From PFL25 sp046260155 (GTDB lineage Bacteria > Chloroflexota > Anaerolineae > Anaerolineales > UBA4823): a DNA stretch of 64,000 nt. Below, piece by piece: positions 44,157 through 53,860 of the stretch (position 1 is its first letter; every line of letters begins with the position of its first letter). The translations under genes and the position numbers were made by a program. Below the pieces are notes generated by a model that made no database searches, had not been told where the DNA came from, and worked only from the letters and a program-made list of their open reading frames with translations. The stretch is from contig JBJYXV010000077.1 in NCBI GenBank assembly GCA_046260155.1, positions 288,929 to 352,928 of the forward strand, read 5' to 3'.

Positions 44157-44936
44157 TTAAACCAAGATCACTTCTGGACCGGCTTTGCGAGCCTGATCTA
44201 CGAGGTCGGGAGGTGCTTGAGAATCGGTGATTACGATGTCCGCTTCTTTCAAGCGGGCGAAGGACGTTAGCCCCACCCGGCCCCACTTGGTACTATCCAG
44301 GACAATAATGATTTCTCTGCATTTCGCAATCAATGAAAGTTTAAACTCGGCTTCTTCCGGGCTGACATCCGTCAGGCCATCTGCCATGGTAATCCCATGG
44401 GCGCCAAAAAATCCCTTTTGAATGATTAACCTTTCCAATAACCCCAAATTATCAGGACTGACCAGCGAGGCAGTATCCTGTCGCACCTTTCCCCCCGGCA
44501 TCACCACGGTAACGCCTGCTGCATCCAACATCTCCTGTGCTATGACAAGGCTGTTGGTCAGGATGGTGAGATTCCGGTGGTCCCTCAGGTGTTTGGCGAT
44601 GGCCAGGGTGGTGCTGCTGCTATCCAGGAAAATAGCATCACCGTCGGTCACCAAAGCAGCAGCTTCCTTTCCGATGCGCAATTTTTCATCAATCTGGCGC
44701 TGGCGGCGCAAGGCCAGGGAGAGCTCATTAAATCCCACTTTGTAAGGGATGGCACCGCCATGGGTGCGGATAATCAAATTTTGGTCAGCGAGAGATTGTA
44801 AATCACTGCGAATCGTCGCACCTGAAACGCCTAATTGGTGGCTGAGCTCGAGCACAGAAACCCGGCCTTTTTGCTTCACATGGTTCAGGATTTCGATGCG
44901 CCGCTCTTCAAGATATAAACCTTCTGAAGTAGTCAT
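44157..44936 (-). CDS. DeoR-family transcriptional regulator
   Basis: 259 residues, normal family length, starting at ATG 44936. N-terminal helix-turn-helix (ERRIEILNHVKQKGRVSVLELSHQLGVSGATIRSDLQSL) with the IRTHGGAI signature, then the DeoR C-terminal sugar-phosphate sensor domain (DGDAIFLDSSSTTLAIAKHL, LTILTNSLVIAQ, VIVMPGG-like segment, FFGAHGIT). Such regulators usually repress sugar catabolism until a phosphorylated sugar binds. It precedes E2 by 84 bases and E1 beyond, so it may tie a 2-oxoacid dehydrogenase complex to glycolytic intermediates. The ribosome binding site is weak; starts further upstream in frame have none. Confidence 0.88.
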   Translation of the reverse strand: MTTSEGLYLEERRIEILNHVKQKGRVSVLELSHQLGVSGATIRSDLQSLADQNLIIRTHGGAIPYKVGFNELSLALRRQRQIDEKLRIGKEAAALVTDGDAIFLDSSSTTLAIAKHLRDHRNLTILTNSLVIAQEMLDAAGVTVVMPGGKVRQDTASLVSPDNLGLLERLIIQKGFFGAHGITMADGLTDVSPEEAEFKLSLIAKCREIIIVLDSTKWGRVGLTSFARLKEADIVITDSQAPPDLVDQARKAGPEVILV

Positions 44937-44994
44937 GAGAATTCGAAAAATACCTGGATAAGGAGAGTTGTTCCTTTTGCTTGTAATTACTTTC

Positions 44995-45023
44995 ATTTTA
45001 CAATAAAATAAAACAAAATGCAA
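44995..45023 (-). promoter_or_regulatory. Candidate promoter of the deoR-E2-E1 operon
   Basis: On the minus strand TTGCAT (45018-45023), a 17-base very AT-rich spacer and TAAAAT (44995-45000) lie about 60 bases upstream of the DeoR-type start. Confidence 0.6.
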
Positions 45024-45507
45024 GCGTGGTGAAAAGACCTTAGAAATTTGTAAATTTGCCTGAATCGGCACTTTTTACAAGACTGGTTCACCATCTGATG
45101 GAAGGTGAATTGCTCGTTAAGACCAGCTGTGAAAGGTTTTGCGGGTTCCTACGGATCAGATGGCCAAAGGCTCGCATCACATTTTTGGGGAGTTATCTTT
45201 TTGTAATTTTCCCCGGGTCCACTTCAGATAATAATCCCCCAGGAATCCCTTTCGACGCGAGCCTGCACTAAGAATGCAATGACCAGGGACCCAGGCCGCG
45301 CTGGTGCGCTTGGCATCTAACCTTTTTCAAAATGCGCAGATTTGGGAAGAGAGCAAAACCCGGATCGATTCAAGGAGGACCATTCTCCGGGGAAAATCAA
45401 GCAATCTGGAGCCTGTGCAACCGGATCGGAGTTCCTGGTTTCAATAGGGAGGTCAATATCTTGAAAGCGGATGTGGGGCTCTCCGCTGCAAAGGCAATCC
45501 AGTCTAT
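45024..45507. other. Intergenic stretch, nothing recognised
   Basis: About 480 bases between the deoR promoter and the cytochrome gene stop. Frames are short with no translation signals; no repeat or RNA signature was noticed. Confidence 0.45.
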
Positions 45508-46410
45508 CTATTGTGTGAACTGTTCCAATTTTGGAAGTGATTGTAAATATATATAGATTGCCTTCAATTCATCATCAGTAAACAGCTTATAAGTTTCCCA
45601 GGGCATGTGTTCGTTATCCAGCTGGTGGCCACCCGGTGCGGTACCAGTCCGAATCGTGTTGATGAAGTCCTCTTCTGACCAGAAACCAACTTCCCCTCCA
45701 GGTGTGATATTCGGCGTAATGAGCGTTATGGTTGGATCTGGGAATTCGGCACCAGCTAAATCCTGTCCATGACATTCCTGGCAATCATTGGTGCTGATAA
45801 GATACCCACCATACTCCACGGTCACACCACGTTCAGGAGCAGTGACGTTAATATCATGACTTACCACTTCCACCGGTAATTTTGGGAACTGACCTGCGCC
45901 AAATAATATTTTCGCAACAGGCTTGAACTGCTGGCCCCTGGTCGTATTATCTACTGGTGGGATTGTCTTGAGGTAAGCAATGATGGCGCTTAAATCCTGG
46001 TCGCTCAACTGCGATGTGGAATAAACCGCGGGCATAAAAATCGGTTTTCCTTCCGGATCGATGCCATGACGGATGGCGCCCACATAATCTTCATCGGAGG
46101 TATATTCCTGCCCGATCCCACCTGCACCGGTTGTCAGATTGGGGGCGTCCAGAACGCCCAGCATCGGGTCATCCAGCAAGTTGCCACCGCTGAGGTCTTT
46201 TCCATGACAACTTTCGCAAAGTGTCTCCGCACGATGCTTTCCAAATGCAATGCTTGCTTCATCCGTTGGGATGCTTATGTTCGATGGGGGAAAATCGTAT
46301 GTTTTGTTGAGGCGGCCGTTTCCGATTAAGAAAAATACAAATCCTGCAATAAGTACCAGACCAACCAGTGAAACCAGCACAATGCCAATCCATTTGAATA
46401 CCTTCTTCAT
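45508..46410 (-). CDS. Membrane-anchored diheme cytochrome c
   Basis: 300 residues. An N-terminal hydrophobic helix (about 7-30) with no clear cleavage site acts as anchor or signal. Two c-type heme sites: CESCH at 65-69 and CQECH at about 209-213, each opening a class I cytochrome fold (~55-150 and ~200-295). Possible axial methionines are in PIFMPAVYS and EHMPWETYK. The protein would carry electrons on the outer face of the membrane. It resembles the diheme subunits of alcohol/aldehyde dehydrogenases, but no dehydrogenase is adjacent. Its presence implies a c-type cytochrome maturation system and some respiratory electron transport. Confidence 0.9.
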   Translation of the reverse strand: MKKVFKWIGIVLVSLVGLVLIAGFVFFLIGNGRLNKTYDFPPSNISIPTDEASIAFGKHRAETLCESCHGKDLSGGNLLDDPMLGVLDAPNLTTGAGGIGQEYTSDEDYVGAIRHGIDPEGKPIFMPAVYSTSQLSDQDLSAIIAYLKTIPPVDNTTRGQQFKPVAKILFGAGQFPKLPVEVVSHDINVTAPERGVTVEYGGYLISTNDCQECHGQDLAGAEFPDPTITLITPNITPGGEVGFWSEEDFINTIRTGTAPGGHQLDNEHMPWETYKLFTDDELKAIYIYLQSLPKLEQFTQ

Positions 46411-46655
46411 CTCCCAAATCCCTTTCCCTGTTAATAATATTTAAAATTAAAACGAATTGATATTATACGCCTTAAAATGAAAATTATGGTAGACAATATC
46501 CAATTAATTTCTGCTCTGAAATGATATAGCAGCGGTGAACCGGCATACCCAATTCTATTCGTTAGCTTCGCGTGAAAACCTGGCTTTTTTCTCCCCCAGA
46601 TTCCACAACTTCGGGGTTAATCTGCCGGACAGCCAGGTTGATTATGGAGAACCAT

Positions 46656-48065
46656 TTATCGAGCAGGTTCGATGGGTAGCCGTACGGTGAACTGGCTTCC
46701 CTGCTCCAGGGCACTGGTCAGCTCGAGGGTACCACCGTGCGCATTGACGATATCGCGGGCGATGGTCAATCCGAGCCCCAGGCCTTGGGGGAAGCGACTC
46801 GTTTTCTGGCTGCGGAAAAAGGGTTCAAAAACGAGCTCGAATTCCTGGGGGTCGATTCCCGGGCCATTGTCGCTTACCCGGAACCAGATCTCAGCTCCTT
46901 CGACCCCAGCGCTGACCAATAAGCTGCCACCTTGAGGTGTGTACTTCACAGCATTGCTCAATAAATTGCCCAATACCTGTGCCATCCGTTGTTGGTCAAT
47001 CGTGATCGCCGGTAGGTTGACCGGGATATCTGTGTTCCATTCCAGGCCCTTTTCAAGGGCTGCAGCACGCCAGGGTAAGATAGAAGATGTCAGCCAATCG
47101 TTGAAATCTGTGGAGCGCAAGTCCAGGGACATGCTGCCGGTCACCTGTCCGTGCAGCAGGGCAAGATCATCCAGCAGAGGCTGCATACGTTTGATCTCCC
47201 GGTTGACGCCTTCAAGCAGTTCGTGTTCAACTTGATGATCTACATTTCCGGTAATCAACATATGGACTGCTGATCGGATGGCACCCAGAGGACGTCCCAA
47301 TTCATGGACGATATTGGCCAATGAGCGGCGCCTGGTTTCCTCCAAGATCCTCAATCTCTCAGCTAAAATATTCACCGCAGCAGACAGCTGGCGAATCTCG
47401 CGTGGACCTGCTTCAGGAACCGGGTCGATATCAATCCCGGCAGCGATATCAATGACACCAGTAGCTGCCCGTCCAATGGGACGCTCAATTTTCCCCGCCA
47501 GGTAAATCCCGATGATCACTCCGATGATCAACTGGAAGACCAGGATGATCAGGATTGATGTGCGCACGTTTCCGATATTGGAATAGATACTTTCCAGGGA
47601 TTGAGACACAGCGACGATACCGACCAGCTGCTGGCGAGCATCAACCACCGGGAGTAAAACTTCGACAGATGGATTTTGCAGGGTGTAATGAATCACCACG
47701 CTCTTTTCCCCCTGCATTGCTGTATCAAGCCCCTCGATCTGTGATGCATCTATTGTTTGGGCAGGTGATTCAGAAGAGTAGGAAGCGATCAGGCTGCCGT
47801 CTGATTTCAGCAATAAAAATTGACCCTGGACGAGTTCGCTGATATCGGAAATAAATATCGCGGCCTGGTCATCTTCTTTCCAGACTTCCGGTTGATCTTC
47901 TAATGCCTGGATGATCAGATTAGCGCGTTCAGTTAACCGATCGGTTAATTCCGCCAGGACCACCTGGGTTTCCAGCGTATAAATCAGGATTAAGCCTGCT
48001 AACGGGATTACAATCAACAAGGGGGCCAAATGGCTCAGGATGAGGCGGCTGCGAAGGGAGGCCAT
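46656..48065 (-). CDS. Sensor histidine kinase with HAMP domain
   Basis: 469 residues. TM1 (~10-31), extracytoplasmic sensor (~32-165, double-Cache-like length with FLLLKSDGSLIASYSS), TM2 (~168-190), HAMP (~190-245), HisKA with the phosphorylated His in NIVHELGRPLGAIRSAVHML (an unusual variant of SHELRTPL), HATPase with LGNLLSNAVKYTPQGG, DNGPGID and GLGLGLTIARDI. It autophosphorylates on sensing an envelope or small-molecule signal and phosphorylates the response regulator, whose gene ends two bases upstream. The pair lies directly after the bat operon on the same strand. Confidence 0.92.
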   Translation of the reverse strand: MASLRSRLILSHLAPLLIVIPLAGLILIYTLETQVVLAELTDRLTERANLIIQALEDQPEVWKEDDQAAIFISDISELVQGQFLLLKSDGSLIASYSSESPAQTIDASQIEGLDTAMQGEKSVVIHYTLQNPSVEVLLPVVDARQQLVGIVAVSQSLESIYSNIGNVRTSILIILVFQLIIGVIIGIYLAGKIERPIGRAATGVIDIAAGIDIDPVPEAGPREIRQLSAAVNILAERLRILEETRRRSLANIVHELGRPLGAIRSAVHMLITGNVDHQVEHELLEGVNREIKRMQPLLDDLALLHGQVTGSMSLDLRSTDFNDWLTSSILPWRAAALEKGLEWNTDIPVNLPAITIDQQRMAQVLGNLLSNAVKYTPQGGSLLVSAGVEGAEIWFRVSDNGPGIDPQEFELVFEPFFRSQKTSRFPQGLGLGLTIARDIVNAHGGTLELTSALEQGSQFTVRLPIEPAR

Positions 48066-48067
48066 GC

Positions 48068-48766
48068 TTATCCAAAGTGCGGTATGAGTTTGTAGCCAAC
48101 CCCGCGCACATTTATGATCCGCTGTGGATCATGGGGCTCAGCCTCGATTTTTTCTCTCAACCAGCGGATGTGGACGTAGACGACCTGTGGTTCACCGATA
48201 TATTCTGCTCCCCACACGCGCCTCAGCAGATCGTCAATTGTCAATATCCGCCCGGCTTCCAGGGCCAGGGTATGTAGCAAATCGAATTCACGTACCGTGA
48301 GATCGATCTGCTGTCCGGCAATTGAAATAGTATGCCCGGTCGGGTCGATCGTGATATCTCCCACGGTGAGAGGATCTTCAACCGGTGTGTGTTCACCCAG
48401 ATGTGAGCTGCGTCTCAAGACTGCCCTGACATGGGCCAGCAGGACATCCGGATTGAAAGGTTTGGTGATGTAATCATCTGCACCCAGCTCAAGGCCCAGG
48501 ATTGTGTCCAGCTCCCGTCTCCTTGCGGTGACGAAGATGATGGGTACATTCGTATCACTTTGGAAGTGGCGCATGGCTTCCAGGCCGTCCATCCCCGGCA
48601 AGCCGATATCAAGCAATATCAGGTCCGGTCGATCACGCCGGGAAATCGCCAGGGCATCTTCAGCGTTTTCCGCTGGCGATACCCGGTAACCGGCTTGCTC
48701 CAATTGCAGTCCGAGACTACGCCGCATGAGGGCATCATCATCAACAACCAGGATATGTTTTGCCAT
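48068..48766 (-). CDS. OmpR/PhoB-family response regulator
   Basis: 232 residues. Receiver domain 1-120 with D9-D10-D11, phosphoacceptor D53 (LILLDIGLPGMDG), T/S in VTARRR and K102 in YITKPFN; winged-helix domain ~130-230 with DLTVREFDLLHTLALEAGR and VYVHIRWLREKIE, DNA-recognition helix included. A transcription factor partnered with the downstream kinase; the two-base gap makes translational coupling likely. batE ends about 225 bases upstream, so cotranscription with the bat genes is possible but not shown. Confidence 0.93.
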   Translation of the reverse strand: MAKHILVVDDDALMRRSLGLQLEQAGYRVSPAENAEDALAISRRDRPDLILLDIGLPGMDGLEAMRHFQSDTNVPIIFVTARRRELDTILGLELGADDYITKPFNPDVLLAHVRAVLRRSSHLGEHTPVEDPLTVGDITIDPTGHTISIAGQQIDLTVREFDLLHTLALEAGRILTIDDLLRRVWGAEYIGEPQVVYVHIRWLREKIEAEPHDPQRIINVRGVGYKLIPHFG

Positions 48767-48991
48767 CTACCAACCTTTACCTGTGGGATGCTTATACACA
48801 ATAGGAAGACCATCCAAGGGTGATTTTACTCTAATTTCCCAGTATTTTTTTTGCGTGCATTTTGCAAGCAGATGGTGAAGATTTATGGCGAGAATTATCT
48901 ACCGGTGGAACAAAGGGTTGGCAAGTTTCAATCTGCCGGCCAGAAAACCATGACTCCCTGATCTGATCGTCTTCCTGTAGATTGATTAATT

Positions 48992-49816
48992 TCAGAATAT
49001 TGTTTTATCAAATGACCCCATTTGTGACACTGTTTCCATGGTACTCAATGGAATCCATCCATCAAGGATGTCATTGGGTAAGGCTAGGTGCGCCCAGCTG
49101 CCTTGAACATCCAGAACCTCGACTTCCGCACCGCTCGATAGGCTGAAATCAGTAGTAAATTCGTCACCAGGACTGCTGTTAATGGTGACTTGATCGGCGA
49201 TGATCACTGCTTCCGGTCTGATTTGCTCTGTATAGAGCCTGGTGCCCAGGCTAATTCCCATCATCAAGAAAATCAGCGCAGTTAAAATTAATCCGTATTG
49301 TGTAAAGCTGCGCATCTTTCCGGGTTGGATCCGGCGAAAAGCAATGAACAGGAATCCGAGCAAAAACCACAGGCCGAGAGTCAAGAGGGCGGTTTCATTC
49401 AACGTGAACCAGGAGCTGGAGAAATCAGCCAGACTTTGGATTGGATTGCTGGATGCAACAGCGGCTTCATTGACTGATTGGGTGCGTGCAAGTGCCAGGT
49501 TTTCCCGGATTTGAGGGTCGCGAGGATTCAAACGGGAAGCTCTCTGGTAGTTAAGGATGGCGCGACCCAAATCACCCTGGGCATAATATGCATTACCCAG
49601 GTTGTAATACAGGGAGCTGTTCGCCATCCCCTGGGATAACAGCTGCTCGTAAACCTGTCCTGCTTCTGCATAGCTTCCAGTGCTGTACAACTGGTTTGCA
49701 ACTTCCATAGCCTCGACATCGAATGAATCACTGGAGGCTAGACTGTAGATTCCAGCAACCAAACTGCCAAACAATAAAATCCCGATCAAAGTGATGGTGA
49801 GTAAATTATGTTTCAT
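48992..49816 (-). CDS. batE: BatE-like TPR protein with SH3 domain
   Basis: 274 residues. Signal-anchor helix (~6-26); two TPR units (~36-105: LYSTGSYAEAGQVYEQLL, LYYNLGNAYYAQGDLGRAILNYQRA); two TM helices (~135-158 and 172-192); a C-terminal bacterial SH3-like domain (~205-265) facing outward (TINSSPGDEFTTDFSLSSGAEVEVLD). This matches BatE of the aerotolerance/Bat system, whose molecular role is unsettled but involves membrane-associated assemblies of VWA proteins. AAGGAAAA precedes the ATG. Last gene of the moxR-bat operon. Confidence 0.8.
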   Translation of the reverse strand: MKHNLLTITLIGILLFGSLVAGIYSLASSDSFDVEAMEVANQLYSTGSYAEAGQVYEQLLSQGMANSSLYYNLGNAYYAQGDLGRAILNYQRASRLNPRDPQIRENLALARTQSVNEAAVASSNPIQSLADFSSSWFTLNETALLTLGLWFLLGFLFIAFRRIQPGKMRSFTQYGLILTALIFLMMGISLGTRLYTEQIRPEAVIIADQVTINSSPGDEFTTDFSLSSGAEVEVLDVQGSWAHLALPNDILDGWIPLSTMETVSQMGSFDKTIF

Positions 49817-49899
49817 AGCTGTTTTCCTTCAAAATGGCAATGCATGCATAATGATCTTTATAAAGGTTACCCGCTCAACACCCCCGCTAAGGTACTACC

Positions 49900-51747
49900 T
49901 TACAGGACCTTGTCTAATTCAGCAATCAGTGATTTTATCTCCTGGTGAAATTGACCAGTATTTACATCATGGATGGGGGCATATTGAGCCATTTCGCTGA
50001 TTGTTTTACAGGTTCGTACCTGTTTTACCAAATCATGATCGACCCCATGAGCGAGGAGTAACCCTGAAATTTCAGCCTGTGTTAATCCACTGACAGAGCG
50101 ATCCAGCTTATCAGAAAGGTAATCGATCAGGATGTGACCGACAGCATTAAAGTAACCCCCGGATTCAGGATTCTTTTTTTTCAATGCCTGGTAGGCTTTT
50201 TTTGCTGCTTTACGACCACGCCGGGTACCTTGATTGTCCAGGATATTCTCTCTGCGCTTCTGCCAACTGAAATGACTGAAAATTAATACCACGGGCAGGA
50301 GCCACAGCAGCCAGAAACCTGGTTTGTTGATTAAAGATGAAGGAAAGAAATCTGTATCAGGCGTGTTCTTAATGGGTAGCAAACTGCCTGTGGTTCCAGC
50401 CTGTGAATGCTGCTCCTCGATCGAGACAGGAGCAGGTGCTTGCCCGTCCGGTTCTACAAAAATGCTGAAGGGTTCAGTCCTTGCGGTCTGGTAGGTTCCA
50501 GCCTGGGGATCAAAATAGCTGAATTCAATTGAGGGTAAGGTTAATTCACCATCTGTGGTTGGAACAAGAACTTGCTTGATCGTACGGGTGCCGATTATAG
50601 TACCCGCTTCGACCTGGATATCGGTCGATGCCTGGCTATCAAAAGCCCGCCACTGTGGTCTAACCTCCCATTGAGGATCGGTAAAAGTCTCGAGGTTTCC
50701 CTCTCCACTGATCGTGACGGTGAGTGTAACGGCATCATTGACTTTTGCCTGTTCAAGGTCGACCTGTGCCGCAATGTTGAAATTTCCTACCGCACCAGAA
50801 AAATCCTGCGGAGCACCTTCAGGCAAAGGCTGTACAGAGATGGATTCCGATCTGGTCTGGATGGTAAAGCCACGTGAAAAGATATCTCCTTCGCTGGTGA
50901 TCTTAGCCGGGTCTATCTCAACCTCGCCCAGGATGGTCGGGGTGAGTATCGTTTGGATCTCGGTCATGTGGATTTTTCGCCCTGCGAACTGACCTCCAAA
51001 CTGGGTTTCACTGGTTTCGGGATGGACCCAGAATCCGGAAAATTCTGGTGGTTCGTAAATACTCCTGCCTGTTGCAGAAGCTGGCCGGTAATAACGAAAT
51101 GTGTAGACTACCTGCTCTCCCAGATAGGGTGATGCATTGTCAACCTCAGCTTCGACCAGATATTCGTTTTCGCGCAGTTCTGATGGCAGTTTCGCCGAAT
51201 CGAGCGGCTCCACTGGCCCCTGGATATCAGGCTGATTATCGAGACCAAAGGATTGTAGTAAACCGGAAAGGGATGGGAAGCCGGCAATGGAAGGCAGCGA
51301 GGGGAAACCAGGTGCAGCAGGTTGGGGTGGCGATTGCCTTTGACCGGTCCCCTGGGAGACGGATACCTTTATCGGAGCGGTCTGGTATGCTTGGCCATTC
51401 TGGTCGGTTAAGATTGGGCCAATGGTCATCTCACCTGCAGCACTGGGATGCAAGGTATAGTGAAATACCTTCTCAGAGTTCACAACACCATTAATAATGC
51501 TCAGCTGAGTACTGGTACTGGTCGCGACAATATCAAAACCATCCAACGCTGGCAACCTGGGTTCGGATGCGGCAGCGGATCCGGTGTTAATGGTGACGCT
51601 TAATATCAGATACTCATCGGTGGTAAGCGTACTGCGGTCTACTTCTGCGGTAATTACTGTCGGAGCCTGGGCATACACCGGAATTGACAGCAGGCTTAAG
51701 AATATCGTGCTCAGGACTGTAATGTAAATCTTGGGTTTTCTATTCAT
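49900..51747 (-). CDS. batD: BatD-like secreted/membrane protein
   Basis: 615 residues. Signal peptide (~7-25, ending near VYAQA), then repeated beta-sandwich modules typical of BatD (VTAEVDRSTLTTDEYLILSVTINTG; YLVEAEVDNASPYLGEQVVYTFRYYRP; VNDAVTLTVTISGEGNLETFTDP), one C-terminal TM helix (~478-498) and a basic cytoplasmic tail of about 115 residues. It is predicted to hang outside the membrane and act with BatA/BatB. It lies between batC and batE as in other Bat operons. Confidence 0.82.
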   Translation of the reverse strand: MNRKPKIYITVLSTIFLSLLSIPVYAQAPTVITAEVDRSTLTTDEYLILSVTINTGSAAASEPRLPALDGFDIVATSTSTQLSIINGVVNSEKVFHYTLHPSAAGEMTIGPILTDQNGQAYQTAPIKVSVSQGTGQRQSPPQPAAPGFPSLPSIAGFPSLSGLLQSFGLDNQPDIQGPVEPLDSAKLPSELRENEYLVEAEVDNASPYLGEQVVYTFRYYRPASATGRSIYEPPEFSGFWVHPETSETQFGGQFAGRKIHMTEIQTILTPTILGEVEIDPAKITSEGDIFSRGFTIQTRSESISVQPLPEGAPQDFSGAVGNFNIAAQVDLEQAKVNDAVTLTVTISGEGNLETFTDPQWEVRPQWRAFDSQASTDIQVEAGTIIGTRTIKQVLVPTTDGELTLPSIEFSYFDPQAGTYQTARTEPFSIFVEPDGQAPAPVSIEEQHSQAGTTGSLLPIKNTPDTDFFPSSLINKPGFWLLWLLPVVLIFSHFSWQKRRENILDNQGTRRGRKAAKKAYQALKKKNPESGGYFNAVGHILIDYLSDKLDRSVSGLTQAEISGLLLAHGVDHDLVKQVRTCKTISEMAQYAPIHDVNTGQFHQEIKSLIAELDKVL

Positions 51748-51820
51748 TATTTGATCCGATCAATAGTTGCTTGAACTGCTCCTGGGTGAGCAAAACAGTA
51801 TCCCAACATAGAAGCGATGC

Positions 51821-52693
51821 TTACCAGTCCTGGCGCGGAGGCGGCTGGTTTGCAAACAGGTACTGCCCCAAACGTTCCTGCAGGGTTTCCATGCTGCTGC
51901 CGATGGCGGCTAATAGTTGGCGTGCTTGTTCTTCTGTCATGCGCTGACCTGGAGGAGGCATCTGGCCCGGTTGATCGCTGTCAGGTGCACGATCGTCTTC
52001 CTGAGGCTGGCCATTGCCGTCTCCCTGCTGGTCTTGATTTTGCGGATCCCCTTCCCGGGGCTGTTCACTACGATCATCTGGGTTGCCTTGATCTTGTTGA
52101 TCAGTTTCCTGGGATTGATCACCCTGGTTTTGTTCCTGGCTGTTTTGAGATTCTTGATCTTCGCCAGAGCTTTCCTGGGATTGATTTTCCTCTTGACTTT
52201 GGGATTCATCCTGTTGGTCTTGATTTTCTTCTTGCTGCTGATCCTGCTGCTGCTGCAAAGATAATTCCAGGTTGTATTTCGCCTCCTGGTCATTAGGATC
52301 CAGTAGCAGAGCCTGGGTATATGCTGCGACAGCCTGGTTTAAATCCTGAGCGTTGTATAACGTATTACCAAGATTGTAGAGACTGCTCTCGGCGAGTCCT
52401 TCTTCATCCACAAGCTGGAGCGCCGTTTGCATTTGTTCCAGGGCAGCTGAAAAGTCTCCCTGCCGATACAGTGTATTGGCTGCGTTGAAGTAAGGTTCAG
52501 CTAGCTGAGGAGATTTCACCTGAGCGGACTGGTAGAGCTCGAGTGCTTCCAGGTAAGCCTGTTCGGCAAATGCCTGGTTCGCTTCCTGGTTCATTTTTTC
52601 AGCTGGTGCACTGCAGGCAGCCAGGAGAGCTGCTGATGCAAAAATTAAAACCAGGATAATGAATTTTGTATGAAGTGTGCGCAATCGTGGCAT
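51821..52693 (-). CDS. batC: BatC-like TPR lipoprotein with acidic glutamine-rich tail
   Basis: 290 residues. Lipoprotein signal with LLAAC box (lipidated Cys near residue 27). TPR units at ~35-135 (ANQAFAEQAYLEALELYQSA; YFNAANTLYRQGDFSAALEQM; LYNLGNTLYNAQDLNQAVAAYTQALLL). From ~150 to ~265 the sequence is almost entirely Gln, Glu, Asp, Ser and Asn, probably disordered and extracytoplasmic. The TPR-plus-low-complexity layout is that of BatC. AGGA lies seven bases upstream of the start. Long unbroken plus-strand frames over the low-complexity part are artefacts of its composition. Confidence 0.8.
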   Translation of the reverse strand: MPRLRTLHTKFIILVLIFASAALLAACSAPAEKMNQEANQAFAEQAYLEALELYQSAQVKSPQLAEPYFNAANTLYRQGDFSAALEQMQTALQLVDEEGLAESSLYNLGNTLYNAQDLNQAVAAYTQALLLDPNDQEAKYNLELSLQQQQDQQQEENQDQQDESQSQEENQSQESSGEDQESQNSQEQNQGDQSQETDQQDQGNPDDRSEQPREGDPQNQDQQGDGNGQPQEDDRAPDSDQPGQMPPPGQRMTEEQARQLLAAIGSSMETLQERLGQYLFANQPPPRQDW

Positions 52694-52710
52694 ATTAAGG
52701 TCCTGTATGA

Positions 52711-53793
52711 TTAATTCGAAGAAAGGAATGTGTTATCGGGTTGGATCTGGGATTTGCGTCTGAAGCGGACTGTCCAGGAGGGGATGCCATCTTTCACCAG
52801 GCGATCCGGGATCAACTCGCTGACCACAAAAAGCACCAGGGCGATCCCCAGGAATATCTGGAAGCGCTCGATCTGGGTGGTTTCAAATCGGCCCTGGAGC
52901 TGGGCTTTCTGCAAATTGCCGATTTCAGAGAGCAAGGATTGCAGTTCACTTCCATCTGCACTGGCACGGTAATACTTACCATTGCCGGTTTGGGCAATTG
53001 ATTGCAGGGTTCTTTCATCAAGCATAGAAAGCACGACCTCTCCATTCTGGTCGCGTTTGTAATCGATTACGCCCCCATTTTCATCCATAACCGGGATTGG
53101 TTCTCCTTCTGGTGTTCCGAAGCCGATGGTGTAGATCAGGATATCTTCATCCGCAACGGCTTGGGCAGCGGATAATGGATCAGTCTCGTGATCCTCACCG
53201 TCGGTCATCACGACCAATACTTTCTGGCTGGAAAGATTTGGGTCAAATCCCAATGCCGCGGTACGGATCGCCTCCCCTATCACTGTGCCAGGTCTAGATA
53301 TCACCTCAGGACTCGCACTATCCAGGTAGGAAAGAGCGCTGTAATAGTCGGAAGTCAGTGGAACCTGGATGAAACTGGCTCCAGAGAAGAGCACCAGGCC
53401 AACCTCATCACCATTCAATTTCTTCATTAGGTCTGCTATTTCCAGCTTGGCGCGATCCAGGCGGGTTGGTTTGATGTCCTGGGCTAACATACTCTGGGAG
53501 ACATCCAGAGCTACCATTACCTGTAAACCTTCCTGGTCGATTTCCCGTACTTCGCTCCCCCATTGAGGACGAGCCAAAGCCAGGATGAAAAAAGCTAATG
53601 CCAGCAGCAGCAAGGTATTCCGCAAACGGCGACCGGGCCAATTAATGCTGGTGGTGAGCTCCCTCAGCAGGGAGCTCTCACCAAGTTTGCCCAATGACTG
53701 CCGGCGTTTATTATTAGCCCAGTACATCAGCAATCCAACTGCTGGGAGTGTTATAAGGGCGAAGAGGTATTCTGGTTTCGCGAAATTCATCAT
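52711..53793 (-). CDS. batB: BatB-like von Willebrand factor A domain membrane protein
   Basis: 360 residues. Two N-terminal TM helices (~8-25 and ~58-78), an extracytoplasmic VWA domain (~88-300) with the MIDAS motif DVSQS and later VMTDGEDH, and a C-terminal TM helix (~318-336). Bat VWA proteins bind metal and are thought to form heterologous complexes in the membrane. A second, homologous VWA protein (BatA-like) is encoded 67 bases upstream; batC follows 17 bases downstream. Confidence 0.87.
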   Translation of the reverse strand: MMNFAKPEYLFALITLPAVGLLMYWANNKRRQSLGKLGESSLLRELTTSINWPGRRLRNTLLLLALAFFILALARPQWGSEVREIDQEGLQVMVALDVSQSMLAQDIKPTRLDRAKLEIADLMKKLNGDEVGLVLFSGASFIQVPLTSDYYSALSYLDSASPEVISRPGTVIGEAIRTAALGFDPNLSSQKVLVVMTDGEDHETDPLSAAQAVADEDILIYTIGFGTPEGEPIPVMDENGGVIDYKRDQNGEVVLSMLDERTLQSIAQTGNGKYYRASADGSELQSLLSEIGNLQKAQLQGRFETTQIERFQIFLGIALVLFVVSELIPDRLVKDGIPSWTVRFRRKSQIQPDNTFLSSN

Positions 53794-53860
53794 CTACCTT
53801 CCAGTGGGGACAGGCGTGGGTTAATATTGTCCTTTCCTGTCCCATCATTACTGATCAAAA

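Noticed and set aside
51917..52296. Plus-strand frames of 115-159 codons, one very hydrophobic
   Set aside because: They are antisense to the Gln/Glu/Asp-rich tail of the BatC-like protein; the hydrophobicity is the complement of that repeat composition.
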